64,000 nt of DNA from Galbibacter mesophilus (GCF_023721415.1 NZ_JAMQVC010000006.1:62001-126000); one strand, 5' to 3'. Positions 43,746 to 52,777 are shown, numbered from the stretch's first letter. Numbers and translations: made by a program. The notes: generated by a model not told the origin, from the letters alone.

Positions 43746-45932
43746 TTATTTGGTAAACAATAGTTCTCTGTATTTTGTTAAAGGCCAAAGTGTATCGTCT
43801 ACCAGTAGCTCCAATTTATCACAATGGTAACGTATTTGTTCAAAATAGGGAAGCACCTTTTCGCAATACGCTTCTGCTTTTAATTGCGCTTTTTCCAATT
43901 TGTTGGCGTTTTTCCTTTCTTCAATCATAAAATTCACTTTGGAATTTATTTCAGAAATATGGTTTGAAATTTCTTCAATAAGATCCAATTGCTCCGGAGC
44001 AAGCTTTTTAAAATCATTTCCGAAGACCTCTTTTAGTCCTTTTACATTTTCAATAAGCGTATTTTGGTACCGAATGGCGGTCGGGATTACATGATTTCTA
44101 GCAATATCACCTAAAACCCTTCCTTCAATTTGAACTTTATGTGCGTATTCTTCCAGTTCAATTTCGTGGCGAGCTTTTATTTCTACGGAATTCATCACTT
44201 TCATTTCCTCGTAAAGGTCAATAGCCTTTTTTGAAATGGCCGCTTTTAATGCTTCTGGAGTGGATTTGCTGTTGCTTAATCCTCTTTTTTGAGCTTCTTT
44301 CACCCAAGCCTCGCTATATCCATCTCCTTCAAAACGTATTTTTTTGGAAGCTTTGATGTATTCCCTTAAAACATTAAAAATAGCTTCATCCTTTTTTAAC
44401 TTCTTTTTTTCAATGAGTGTGTCCACTTCTTTTTTAAACTCCATTAGTTGTTTTGCAACAATGGTATTTAGCACGGTCATTGGTCTAGCGCAATTGGATT
44501 TGGAACCTACAGCCCTTAATTCAAATTTATTTCCGGTAAAGGCAAAACAGGAAGTTCGATTTCTATCGGTATTATCCAATAAAATTTCAGGAATTTTACC
44601 AACTACATTCAGTTTTAGGTCCGTTTTTTCTTGAGGTGAAAGTTTTCCTTTGGAAACATCTTCCAATTCGTCCAATACTTTGGTAAGTTGCGAACCAATG
44701 AAAACGGAAACAATAGCCGGAGGCGCCTCGTTAGAGCCTAATCGGTGGTCGTTGGTTGCAGAAGCTACAGATGCTCTTATTAATTCTTCGTTGTCGTGCA
44801 CCGCTTTAATGGTGTTGATGAAGAACGTTAAAAACTGAAGGTTTTTGGTAGGCGTAGTCCCTGGGCTTAATAAATTGGTGCCATTGTTGGTCGCCAAAGA
44901 CCAGTTGTTGTGTTTCCCTGAGCCGTTAACGCCTACAAACGGTTTTTCGTGAAAAAGCACTTTAAAGTTATGTTTGTCGGCTGTTTTATCCATTAAATCC
45001 ATTAATAATGAATTATGGTCAACGGCTAAATTAGCCTCTTCAAAAAGCGGCGCCAGCTCAAATTGGTTGGGTGCCACTTCGTTATGCCTTGTTTTAACAG
45101 GAATACCCAATTTAACACAATCATTTTCAAGGTCTCTCATAAAGCTAAGTACCCTATCTGGAATCGAGCCGAAGTAGTGATCGTCCAACTGCTGACCTTT
45201 GGCTGGCGAATGGCCGAGCAATGTTCTTCCGGCCAAAACAATATCGGGGCGAGAGAATGCCAAGGCTTTATCAATTAAAAAATATTCCTGCTCCCAACCC
45301 AATGTAGCATTTACCTTGGTAACACTTTTATCAAAATATCGCGCAACCTCTGTAGCGGCATTGTCAATGGCTTGTAATGCCCTTAATAAAGGAGCTTTGT
45401 TGTCTAAAGCTTCTCCAGTATACGATACAAATACGGTAGGTATACAAAGTGTAGTCCCATAAACAAAAGCGGGAGAGGTAGGGTCCCAAGCGGTGTAGCC
45501 ACGTGCTTCAAAAGTGTTTCTAATTCCGCCATGCGGAAAGCTGGAAGCATCGGGTTCTTGTTGAACGAGTTGACTTCCTCCAAATTTTTCTACCGCTTGC
45601 GAATTATTTATAGGCTCAAAAAACGAATCGTGCTTTTCTGCAGTTGCTCCGGTTAAAGGTTGGAACCAGTGTGTATAATGTGTTGCGCCTTTGGTCATGG
45701 CCCAATTTTTCATGGCAGCTGCAATCTCATCTGCCAGTTTTCTATCGATTTTCACACCGCCTTCGATGGCCGAAATAACACTATTGAATGCCTCTTTAGA
45801 CATTACTTGGCGCATCACCTGTTCATTAAAAACATTGGCGCCATAGATTTCAGATCGTTTCACACCAGCTTCGATGGGGAGTGGTTTCCTTTCGAAAGAT
45901 TTTTCAATAGCCTTAAACCGTATTGTTGACAT
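43746..45932 (-). CDS. glnN: Glutamine synthetase type III
   Basis: A 728-residue enzyme of the GSIII family, typical of Bacteroidota, which makes glutamine from glutamate, ammonia and ATP. The long N-terminus (about 1-150), the ATP/metal block LGWEQEYFLI near 214-223, the HNEVAPNQFELAP block near 283-295 and GVNGSGKHNNWSLATNNGTN near 330-349 are seen. The C-terminal ~200 residues are helical. It is divergent from a type II enzyme at 46216. Two different synthetases side by side suggest different nitrogen states, but only sequence context supports this. Confidence 0.95.
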   Translation of the reverse strand: MSTIRFKAIEKSFERKPLPIEAGVKRSEIYGANVFNEQVMRQVMSKEAFNSVISAIEGGVKIDRKLADEIAAAMKNWAMTKGATHYTHWFQPLTGATAEKHDSFFEPINNSQAVEKFGGSQLVQQEPDASSFPHGGIRNTFEARGYTAWDPTSPAFVYGTTLCIPTVFVSYTGEALDNKAPLLRALQAIDNAATEVARYFDKSVTKVNATLGWEQEYFLIDKALAFSRPDIVLAGRTLLGHSPAKGQQLDDHYFGSIPDRVLSFMRDLENDCVKLGIPVKTRHNEVAPNQFELAPLFEEANLAVDHNSLLMDLMDKTADKHNFKVLFHEKPFVGVNGSGKHNNWSLATNNGTNLLSPGTTPTKNLQFLTFFINTIKAVHDNEELIRASVASATNDHRLGSNEAPPAIVSVFIGSQLTKVLDELEDVSKGKLSPQEKTDLKLNVVGKIPEILLDNTDRNRTSCFAFTGNKFELRAVGSKSNCARPMTVLNTIVAKQLMEFKKEVDTLIEKKKLKKDEAIFNVLREYIKASKKIRFEGDGYSEAWVKEAQKRGLSNSKSTPEALKAAISKKAIDLYEEMKVMNSVEIKARHEIELEEYAHKVQIEGRVLGDIARNHVIPTAIRYQNTLIENVKGLKEVFGNDFKKLAPEQLDLIEEISNHISEINSKVNFMIEERKNANKLEKAQLKAEAYCEKVLPYFEQIRYHCDKLELLVDDTLWPLTKYRELLFTK

Positions 45933-45978
45933 AGTCCTCGTTATAAAAAAGTTGTTTTAATAGCCTAAATGTTTGAGC

Positions 45979-45998
45979 GATAACAAATTTCCGTTATC
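45979..45998. promoter_or_regulatory. Dyad in the glutamine synthetase intergenic region
   Basis: GATAAC, 8 bases, GTTATC is a 6-bp perfect dyad 47 bp upstream of the GSIII start. In a divergent nitrogen-assimilation region it is a candidate operator, but short dyads arise by chance in AT-rich DNA. Confidence 0.3.
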
Positions 45999-46144
45999 AG
46001 AATTAAAATGGGTATATTTAAATGAAATAAATATTAAATTATTATTAACAAATTTCTGAATATTTATACAAAAAAGAAAATACCCCATGCAAAAATAGGG
46101 TATTAATAAAAATGGAGTGTATTTTTCAAAAACACCCCTGTAAT

Positions 46145-46177
46145 TTTCGGCAGCAATATTAAAAAAACATATTTTTG
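46145..46177 (+). promoter_or_regulatory. Probable promoter of the type II glutamine synthetase gene
   Basis: TATTTTTG at 46170-46177 is an exact -7 element. The -33 position has TTTC near 46145-46148 in place of TTTG, with a spacer of 21. The predicted start near 46183 leaves about 33 bases before the ATG at 46216. Confidence 0.5.
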
Positions 46178-46215
46178 CCTACGAGTAAAGTTCAATTAAT
46201 TAAAATTTATTAAAA

Positions 46216-47238
46216 ATGAGTAAGGCTAAACTTGAGTACATTTGGTTGGATGGTTATTATCCTACCCAAAACATGAGAAGTAAAACTAAAGTTGAAGATG
46301 ATTTTAGTGGAAAATTGGAAGATTGCCCTATTTGGTCTTTCGACGGTTCTTCAACTAAACAAGCAGAAGGAGGTTCTTCCGATTGTCTTTTAAAGCCAGT
46401 TGCTATTTATCCAGATCCAGCACGTAAAAACGGATATTTGGTAATGGCAGAGGTTTTGAATGCTGATGGAACGGCACATGAAACTAACTCAAGAGCTACA
46501 ATTGATGATGAGAATGATGATTTCTGGTTCGGTTTTGAGCAGGAATATTTCATAATGGATACTAAAACACAACTTCCTTTAGGTTTCCCTGTTGGAGGAT
46601 ATCCTGGACCTCAAGGTCTTTACTACTGTTCTGTAGGTGGTTTAAACACACACGGAAGAGAAGTAGTTGAGAGACATGCAGATTTATGTATTGAAGCAGG
46701 TATCAACTTTGAAGGTATTAACCAAGAGGTTGCTTGTGGACAGTGGGAATTCCAAGTTTTTGCAAAAGGAGGTAAAAAAGCTGGTGATGAAATTTGGGTT
46801 GCACGTTATTTACTAGATAGACTTTGTGAAGAGTACGGTTACTATATTGAGTACCACCCAAAACCAGTAAAAGGTGATTGGAATGGTTCTGGTATGCACG
46901 CAAACTTCTCTAACACATTGTTGAGAACTTGTGGTTCTAAAGAGGTTTACGATAAAGTTTGTGAAGCATTTAGACCTGTAACTAAAGAACACATTGCTGT
47001 TTACGGTGAGTTTAACGATGAGCGTCTTACAGGTAAGCACGAAACAGCTTCAATCAACGATTTTAGCTATGGTGTTTCAGATAGAGGGGCTTCTATCCGT
47101 ATTCCAATTATTACAGTAGAAAAAGGATACAAAGGATGGTTGGAAGACAGACGTCCTGCTTCTAACGCAGATCCATACAAAGTAGCTGCAAGAATCATTC
47201 AAACTGTAAAAACAGTAGATGAAACTGTAGTAGCTTAA
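46216..47238 (+). CDS. Glutamine synthetase type II (eukaryotic-like)
   Basis: A 340-residue enzyme of the short GSII family, otherwise known mainly from eukaryotes and a few bacteria. LEYIWLDGYYPTQNMRSKTK is at 5-24, DGSSTKQA near 44-51, FGFEQEYFIMD near 106-116 and NGSGMHANFSN near 224-234. All metal and ATP motifs are present. It uses Cys, Trp and Gly in a very even codon style and is probably highly expressed. It is divergent from GSIII and followed by two stem-loops. Confidence 0.94.
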   Translation: MSKAKLEYIWLDGYYPTQNMRSKTKVEDDFSGKLEDCPIWSFDGSSTKQAEGGSSDCLLKPVAIYPDPARKNGYLVMAEVLNADGTAHETNSRATIDDENDDFWFGFEQEYFIMDTKTQLPLGFPVGGYPGPQGLYYCSVGGLNTHGREVVERHADLCIEAGINFEGINQEVACGQWEFQVFAKGGKKAGDEIWVARYLLDRLCEEYGYYIEYHPKPVKGDWNGSGMHANFSNTLLRTCGSKEVYDKVCEAFRPVTKEHIAVYGEFNDERLTGKHETASINDFSYGVSDRGASIRIPIITVEKGYKGWLEDRRPASNADPYKVAARIIQTVKTVDETVVA

Positions 47239-47243
47239 TTTTT

Positions 47244-47316
47244 TAGTATTTCCCCGAAATACTACACATTTTTCATTAATAAAAAATCGTCTGAAATTTT
47301 TCAGGCGATTTTTTTT
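47244..47316 (+). terminator. Two stem-loops ending the type II glutamine synthetase mRNA
   Basis: First, TAGTATTT and AAATACTA (47244-47264) form a perfect 8-bp hairpin. Then AAAAATCGTCTGA pairs with TCAGGCGATTTTT (about 47281-47312) and is followed by a long T run. The second reaches the end of the convergent Ca/Na exchanger gene. The doubled arrangement fits a strongly expressed gene. Confidence 0.85.
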
Positions 47317-48247
47317 ATGCTAAAGTAGTGGCAACAAAAACGCCATAAAGAATAAGCAGAATAATCCCGTCTCGCCAACCTAAGCGAAGCCCTTTGGGAA
47401 TAAAAACAAGAGGCAAGATTAAAAAAGAAATGCCTAGCATCCATAAAATATCATTGTCTAGCAATCCAGGATCATTAATTTTTATAGGTTTTATCATGGC
47501 GGTGATTCCTAAAACGGCTAAAATATTGAACATGTTAGAGCCAATTAAATTACCCAATGAAATTGCTTTTTCTTTTTTTAGCACAGCAATTATTGATGCA
47601 GCCAATTCTGGAATACTGGTTCCAACAGAAACTATAGTTACCGCAATTACACGTTTGCTAACACCGTAAGTTTCTGCCATCCCGACAGCACCATTTATTA
47701 GTAATTCAGATCCGCCCCAGAGCGCAACCCCTCCAAGTGCAAGGAATAATACAATTTTATATAAGGGAATTTCGGTTTCTTCGTGTTTCTCTTCTACTAC
47801 TGCTTTTTTCTGAAATTTAAGTAAGTATATCAAGAATAAAGTTAACATAATAAAAAGTATTGCCCCTTCGTAGCGTTGTAATGTGCTATCAAAATAAATA
47901 AAGCCAAAAAGCATTATAGAGGCAATCATCATTACGGGCCAATCAGTTTTATAAAAACTCTTTTCAACTTCAATAGCCGATAAGGAGATAGTTGCGGCAA
48001 GTACCAAACCTAAATTTGCAACATTGGAGCCAATTACATTTCCCATGGCCAAATCGGGGAAACCAATTAAGGCTGATTTTATACTTACAATAAGTTCTGG
48101 TGCAGAAGTAGCTAAAGAGACCACCGTCATCCCAATTACAATTTTTGGAATATTTAGTTTTAACGAAAGTCCGACAGCAGATTTTAAAAGCCAATTGCCT
48201 CCCAATATCAAAAGTGTAAGGCCTAGGGAAATAAAAAGTAAATTCAT
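47315..48247 (-). CDS. Calcium/sodium antiporter (CaCA family, YrbG-like)
   Basis: A 310-residue membrane protein with ten or so hydrophobic segments and the internal duplication of the CaCA family. The two alpha-repeats are VVSLATSAPELIVSIKSAL..GNVIGSNVANLGLVL near 42-84 and VSVGTSIPELAASIIAVL..GNLIGSNMFNILAVL near 200-240. The Glu residues in these repeats bind the cations. It probably exports Ca2+ in exchange for Na+ or H+. It is divergent from the BlaI-type repressor gene, whose three operators lie 49 bp upstream of its start. Confidence 0.9.
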   Translation of the reverse strand: MNLLFISLGLTLLILGGNWLLKSAVGLSLKLNIPKIVIGMTVVSLATSAPELIVSIKSALIGFPDLAMGNVIGSNVANLGLVLAATISLSAIEVEKSFYKTDWPVMMIASIMLFGFIYFDSTLQRYEGAILFIMLTLFLIYLLKFQKKAVVEEKHEETEIPLYKIVLFLALGGVALWGGSELLINGAVGMAETYGVSKRVIAVTIVSVGTSIPELAASIIAVLKKEKAISLGNLIGSNMFNILAVLGITAMIKPIKINDPGLLDNDILWMLGISFLILPLVFIPKGLRLGWRDGIILLILYGVFVATTLA

Positions 48248-48295
48248 GAATTAGGTTTGTATAAAGATACGTAATCAATAGAAATGGTCGATAAA

Positions 48296-48351
48296 AACTA
48301 TATTTTTAGTTAAATAACTATAAAAATAGTTGTAAAACTAAAAATATAGTT
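48296..48351. promoter_or_regulatory. Three phased operators, AACTA-N6-TAGTT, 20 bp apart
   Basis: Palindromic AACTA-N6-TAGTT boxes lie at 48296-48311, 48316-48331 and 48336-48351. Centres are exactly 20 bp apart, so all sit on the same face of the helix, about two turns apart. The BlaI/MecI family binds such short inverted repeats with TACTA/TAGTA-like arms. The second box covers the -33 element and the third fills the spacer of the promoter at 48330-48360, so bound repressor would block RNA polymerase. Confidence 0.75.
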
Positions 48352-48360
48352 ATATGTTTG
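48330..48360 (+). promoter_or_regulatory. Promoter of the BlaI/BlaR1-like operon
   Basis: TTG at 48330-48332, a 20-base spacer and TATGTTTG at 48353-48360 form a good phylum promoter. It is interlaced with operator boxes 2 and 3. Transcription would start near 48366, which makes the ATG at 48390 preferable to the TTG at 48378. Confidence 0.72.
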
Positions 48361-48389
48361 GTGGATAAGATTTTAAATTGCTACGTTTT

Positions 48390-48749
48390 ATGCAAAAACT
48401 CACCAATAAAGAAGAAGAGGTTATGAAGATTTTATGGAAGCTAAAAAAAGCTTTTGTGAAAGAAGTGCAAGCTGAAATAGATGGAGAAAAGCCACATTAC
48501 AATACGCTGTCTACTATTGTGCGTAATTTAGAAGAAAAGGGTTATGTGGCGCATAAAGCCTTTGGGAACACGCATCAATATTATCCTATAGTTGAAAAAG
48601 AAGCGTATCGAAAAAGGTTTTTTACCAATGCTATTGAAGATTATTTTAACAATTCTTACAAGGGTTTGGTTTCTTTTTTTGCTGAAGAAGAAAAGATTAG
48701 CGTGGAAGATTTGAAAGAAATCATCAATCAAATTGAAAATAAAAAGTAA
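48390..48749 (+). CDS. BlaI/MecI/CopY family repressor
   Basis: A 119-residue winged-helix protein. It starts MQKLTNKEEEVMKILWKLKK, the family pattern, with the recognition part HYNTLSTIVRNLEEKGYV near 45-62 and a C-terminal dimer helix region. Members repress beta-lactamase or metal genes and are cleaved or released by a BlaR1-type membrane protease. The partner gene directly follows, sharing a base with the stop. Three matched operators lie upstream. The target is probably this operon itself and perhaps the Ca/Na exchanger gene. Confidence 0.9.
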   Translation: MQKLTNKEEEVMKILWKLKKAFVKEVQAEIDGEKPHYNTLSTIVRNLEEKGYVAHKAFGNTHQYYPIVEKEAYRKRFFTNAIEDYFNNSYKGLVSFFAEEEKISVEDLKEIINQIENKK

Positions 48750-50350
48750 TGGAATCATTTTTAATTTATTGTTTAAAATCATCCCTAGTTCTTGCTATTT
48801 TTTGGGGTGTTTACCGGATTCTATTATCAAAAGAAACGTTCTTCATCGCGAATCGATGGTTTTTAAATGTTGGGATGCTCGTTTCTATTTTATTGCCTTT
48901 GATATATTTTAAAAATGTAATAACGGTAGAGGTTTCTGCGAGCGAAATGGTTGGAGAGAGTTCAAATAATGTTGTTCCAGTAGAATCCATAGATTATGGT
49001 TTGCTGATGGTTAAATTGCTGTTCGGAATTTACTTGTTGGGTGTACTCTTTTTAATGGGTAAGCTTATTTTTCAACTAAGTTCTTTGTTTAAATTGATTA
49101 AAAGAGGAAGCTTCCGTAGAAAAGAGAATAACATTCACATTTTAATCAATGAGAAGATAAGTCCGTTTTCCTTTTTCAATTACATCGTTTACAATCCCAA
49201 AAAACATTCAGAAGAAGATTTACAAACTATTATTGCTCACGAAAAAGTACATGCAAAGCAAGTGCATTCTTTGGATGTTATTTTCGTTGAGCTTTTTAGT
49301 GTGCTTTTTTGGTTTAATCCGTTAACATGGAGTTATAAAAAGCTGCTAACACAAAACTTAGAATTTCTGGCGGACAGGACTACCGTAGAAAGCACTCAAG
49401 AAATTAAAAAATACCAATATTTATTGTTGGAGACGGTAAGTGGAGTGCCATATTCCATTGCCAATCCATTTTATAATTCATTAATCAAAAATCGAATCGT
49501 TATGTTACAAAAACAAAAATCACAGAAGAAGAACATTTGGAAATATGCGTTAATATTTCCTTTGCTAGCAGGATTTATGATGTTGTTTAGCTTTAAAACG
49601 GAGACCAAATTCAAAATTCAGGAGAATTTACAGAAAACTGAAATAGTTCAGGATTCTACTTTTTCAGATAATCCGCTTGTAGTCATAGATGGCGTTGTAA
49701 TGCCATCTGACTTTGATCTTGATGCAATTGATCCAGAGACGATTGCTACGATGAATGTATCCAAAGGAGAAATTGCCATTGCCAAATATGGGGAAAAGGC
49801 TAAAAACGGACTTATAGAAATCACATTAAAAACGGGAAATGAATTATTGTTGAAAAATGAAGACAGTCAAGAAAAGCAAAAAGACAAATCTTTAAAGTTT
49901 AGAAGTGTTGATAAAAACGGAAATGTGCAGGAGTCACTTAAAAACGTGTTGTATGTGGTGAATGGAAAAGTAATGCCAGCCGATTTTGATGTAAACGCAA
50001 TTGATCTAAATAGTATTTCAAATGTGAATGTATATAAGGGTGAAAATGCCATCGAAAAATATGGGGAAAAAGCTAAGGATGGAGTTATTGAGATTTCTTT
50101 GAAAAAATGGGGATTAAGTGTTGGAGTTCATGACCAAAAAGATAAAAGCTTAGGTAATTTATTGAGTGATGAAGGTTCTTTGGAGCATGCGTTGTATATA
50201 GTAGATGGGGAAGAAAAATCAGCTGAGTTTGTAAAGTCTATCGAATACGACAAAGTAAAATCCGTAAGTGTTTTAAAAAACGAGCAAGCAGTTAGTTTGT
50301 ATGGTGCTAAAGGGAAAAACGGAGTAGTGATAGTAGAACTTAGAAAGTGA
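48749..50350 (+). CDS. BlaR1/MecR1-type M56 metallopeptidase with plug-like repeats
   Basis: A 533-residue membrane protein. Four N-terminal membrane segments flank a cytoplasmic zinc protease with HEKVH at 164-168 and LEFLAD near 207-212; a fifth segment is near 265-283. The outside part has no penicillin-binding domain. It instead carries three copies of a ~50-residue module starting VVIDGVVMPSDFDLDAI, VVNGKVMPADFDVNAI and IVDGEEKSAEFVKSIE, each ending with YGEKAKxG or YGAKGKNG and a final I/V-E-x strand. This resembles the TonB-receptor plug motif. It may sense a ligand or a receptor component. Confidence 0.88.
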   Translation: MESFLIYCLKSSLVLAIFWGVYRILLSKETFFIANRWFLNVGMLVSILLPLIYFKNVITVEVSASEMVGESSNNVVPVESIDYGLLMVKLLFGIYLLGVLFLMGKLIFQLSSLFKLIKRGSFRRKENNIHILINEKISPFSFFNYIVYNPKKHSEEDLQTIIAHEKVHAKQVHSLDVIFVELFSVLFWFNPLTWSYKKLLTQNLEFLADRTTVESTQEIKKYQYLLLETVSGVPYSIANPFYNSLIKNRIVMLQKQKSQKKNIWKYALIFPLLAGFMMLFSFKTETKFKIQENLQKTEIVQDSTFSDNPLVVIDGVVMPSDFDLDAIDPETIATMNVSKGEIAIAKYGEKAKNGLIEITLKTGNELLLKNEDSQEKQKDKSLKFRSVDKNGNVQESLKNVLYVVNGKVMPADFDVNAIDLNSISNVNVYKGENAIEKYGEKAKDGVIEISLKKWGLSVGVHDQKDKSLGNLLSDEGSLEHALYIVDGEEKSAEFVKSIEYDKVKSVSVLKNEQAVSLYGAKGKNGVVIVELRK

Positions 50351-50433
50351 TAATTTTCTTTCTTTAACTATTCTTCTAAAGTCATACTTGGTGCGGCTAT
50401 TTTGAGAAGTCTTAACTTAAAACAATTACGACA

Positions 50434-50465
50434 AACTGCCCAAATAAAAACTTGGGCGGTTTTTA
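50434..50465 (+). terminator. Terminator of the BlaI/BlaR1-like operon
   Basis: AACTGCCCAA pairs with TTGGGCGGTT (one G-T pair) around an 8-base loop, followed by TTTT. It reaches the end of the convergent ABC gene at 50463. Confidence 0.82.
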
Positions 50466-51113
50466 ACTAACCAAATAATGTTCAGAAACCAATCCATTTC
50501 GGCTTGTTATAAGTTTTGTATGCCCGTTTTTTAGTAGATATAGTTCATCGCATAATTCAATTACATGTTCATGGAGATGATCGGTAATAATAATTCCTTT
50601 TCTCGGACTTTCTTCTTTAATTAGTTTTATAATTTTTTCAATGAACAACGGAGCAATATGGGAGAAGGGCTCGTCAAGCAAAATGAATTTCGCTGATGAT
50701 TTAATAACAATATAAGTTTCGATGACCCTTAATTCACCACCTGATATCTCTTTCGGGTTCATTTCTTTATAAGATTCAAAACTTGGAAAAACTTCAACAA
50801 AATCATTCCAAGACACGCTCATCATAAATAAAGCATCCTTTAGTTTTAAATTTTTGGGAAGCAGCGAGTGTTGAGGTAAATAGGTGACTAAACCAGTTTT
50901 GTAGAATGGTTTTAATATTGGTTTTTTATCTAAACGAAGTAACTTATATTTAGGTTTTAGACTTCCGAAGATAATCTTTAAAAGACTACTTTTTCCACAA
51001 CCATTTCTTCCTAAAACTCCAGTAACTTTACCAATTTCATTTTCAAAGTAAACTCCAGATAAAATTTTCTTATCGGAATAGTACAGTTCGATATTGTCGA
51101 TTTCTAACTTCAA
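50463..51113 (-). CDS. ABC transporter ATPase, small
   Basis: A 216-residue ABC ATPase. Walker A GRNGCGKSS is near 35-43, the signature ISGGELR near 122-128, Walker B FILLDEPFSHIAP near 143-155, and the H-loop ITDH near 175. The P-loop and switch residues are complete. The partner permease-like gene is very small (95 residues) and overlaps by four bases. Its role is not known; a two-gene ABC export unit of this size fits small molecule or peptide immunity, but only by analogy. Confidence 0.85.
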   Translation of the reverse strand: MKLEIDNIELYYSDKKILSGVYFENEIGKVTGVLGRNGCGKSSLLKIIFGSLKPKYKLLRLDKKPILKPFYKTGLVTYLPQHSLLPKNLKLKDALFMMSVSWNDFVEVFPSFESYKEMNPKEISGGELRVIETYIVIKSSAKFILLDEPFSHIAPLFIEKIIKLIKEESPRKGIIITDHLHEHVIELCDELYLLKNGHTKLITSRNGLVSEHYLVS

Positions 51114-51397
51114 AATAGAGGCTTCAAAAATGAATAAATTACAATATTGATTATAAAATCTACGAATAAAACTCCGATGAACAATTTAGATGTTGAGACA
51201 GATAGGTTGTGATAAAATGTAAATCTATTGTCATTACCAACTTTGGAGTAAGTAAAAAATAAGACGCTAAAAAAAACGATTTTAGTTAGTAAAATGGTAG
51301 GTAGCGGAAAACTCATGAACAATAGAACCAATTCTATTAAAACAGCAATTAGAAAGTAGCTTTTATAAAAATTTAAAATTAAGAGTAGCGTTCGCAT
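51110..51397 (-). CDS. Small membrane protein upstream of the ABC ATPase
   Basis: A 95-residue protein with three hydrophobic segments (about 4-22, 26-49 and 68-92). It is too short for a full permease, so it may form oligomers or be a fragment of one. It overlaps the ATPase start by four bases (ATGA-type), which argues that it is real and co-translated. I do not recognise the family. Confidence 0.68.
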   Translation of the reverse strand: MRTLLLILNFYKSYFLIAVLIELVLLFMSFPLPTILLTKIVFFSVLFFTYSKVGNDNRFTFYHNLSVSTSKLFIGVLFVDFIINIVIYSFLKPLF

Positions 51398-51523
51398 CTA
51401 TATAAATGTATGGTTTTTTAAAATAGAATTGATTGGAAAAAGGAAAATTTTAACGGAACAATTATCTAACTGTAATAACCTCAAAAATAATCGTAAATTT
51501 GTCAATCGAATTAGAAATGGAAT

Positions 51524-52600
51524 ATGTTAGATAAATTAAACATTGTTAAACAACGTTTTGATGAGGTGTCGGATTTAATCATCCAACCGGATATTATTGC
51601 CGACCAAAAGCGTTATGTGCAATTGAACAAGGAATACAAAGAGCTTAAACAGCTAGTAGATAAACGTGAAGTTTATAAGGAAGTACTTGATAATATTGAA
51701 GAGGCAGAAGAGATAATTGAAGATGGCAGCGATGCAGAAATGGTAGAAATGGCCAAAATGCAGTTGGATGAAGCCAAGGAGAAACTGCCAAGTTTGGAAG
51801 AAGAAATAAAATTTATGCTTATTCCAAAAGATCCCGAAGATGCCAAAAACGTGATGATGGAAATCCGTGCAGGAACGGGTGGGGACGAGGCAAGTATTTT
51901 TGCTGGAGACCTACACCGTATGTACACCAAATATTGCGAAGGCAGGGGTTGGAAGGTGAATGTGGTAGATTATAACGAAGGAACTTCCGGTGGCTACAAA
52001 GAAATTATTTTTGAAGTAAATGGTGTGGACGTTTATGGAACCATGAAGTTTGAATCTGGAGTTCACCGGGTACAACGAGTACCACAAACGGAAACCCAAG
52101 GACGTGTCCATACTTCTGCCGCCACTGTAATGGTATTGCCAGAAGCAGAAGAATTTGATGTTGAGTTGGATATGGGTGATGTAAAAATTATCCGTACTAC
52201 ATCTACCGGACCTGGAGGGCAGTCGGTGAACACTACCTATTCGGCTATTCAACTGCAACACTTGCCAACCGGAATAGAAGTGCGTTGCCAAGATGAAAAA
52301 TCACAGCATAAAAACTTAGAAAAAGCCATTAAAGTGTTGCGTTCCCGTTTGTATGAGCGTGAATTGGCTAAAAAGCAGGAAGAAGATTCGGCACGAAGAA
52401 AAAGTATGGTTTCCAGTGGGGATAGGAGTGCGAAGATTAGAACCTACAACTATCCACAGGGTCGTGTTACCGATCATAGAATAGGACTAACGCTTTATGA
52501 TTTGTCTAACATTGTAAACGGTGACATCGACAAAATCATCGAAGAACTTAAAATGACCGAAAATACCGAAAAGCTTAAAGAAGCTAGTGAAACGATGTAG
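51524..52600 (+). CDS. prfA: Peptide chain release factor 1
   Basis: A 358-residue factor that ends translation at UAA and UAG. The GGQ motif sits in [17 protein letters not shown] near 226-242 and the codon-reading PxT tripeptide is PQT in [16 protein letters not shown] near 184-199. AGTGGDEAS is near 115. A TAAATTTG at 51494-51501 is a good -7 element, 22 bp before the ATG, but the -33 element is weak. The gap to pyrF holds an inverted REP-like repeat. Confidence 0.97.
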   Translation: MLDKLNIVKQRFDEVSDLIIQPDIIADQKRYVQLNKEYKELKQLVDKREVYKEVLDNIEEAEEIIEDGSDAEMVEMAKMQLDEAKEKLPSLEEEIKFMLIPKDPEDAKNVMMEIRAGTGGDEASIFAGDLHRMYTKYCEGRGWKVNVVDYNEGTSGGYKEIIFEVNGVDVYGTMKFESGVHRVQRVPQTETQGRVHTSAATVMVLPEAEEFDVELDMGDVKIIRTTSTGPGGQSVNTTYSAIQLQHLPTGIEVRCQDEKSQHKNLEKAIKVLRSRLYERELAKKQEEDSARRKSMVSSGDRSAKIRTYNYPQGRVTDHRIGLTLYDLSNIVNGDIDKIIEELKMTENTEKLKEASETM

Positions 52601-52667
52601 TTTTTGGGTTATAGGTTTTTTGAATAAAGATTTTTAAAGTCAAATAGGCTTTTATACATTACCGAAG

Positions 52668-52731
52668 TGTCATACTGAGCTTGTCGAAGTATTTTAGATT
52701 TAATATGCCCTTCGACAGGCTCAGGGTGACA
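52668..52731. repeat. Inverted REP-like repeat between prfA and pyrF
   Basis: Two 22-base arms, starting TGTCATACTGAGCTTGTC and ending with GGCTCAGGGTGACA, pair at 19 of 22 positions around a ~20-base loop. This CTGAGCTTGTCGAAG/CTTCGACAGGCTCAG element is one of the most common dispersed repeats in Bacteroidota, from memory. It can form a strong hairpin on either strand and might act as an mRNA 3'-end stabiliser or weak terminator. Confidence 0.85.
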
Positions 52732-52777
52732 TTTTGAATTTAAAATACTTTCTTTTTATTTAAGAGCAAACATAAAA

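Noticed and set aside
43582-43788. 68-codon minus-strand frame upstream of purM
   Set aside because: It begins inside glutamine synthetase III in another frame and crosses a REP-like palindrome.
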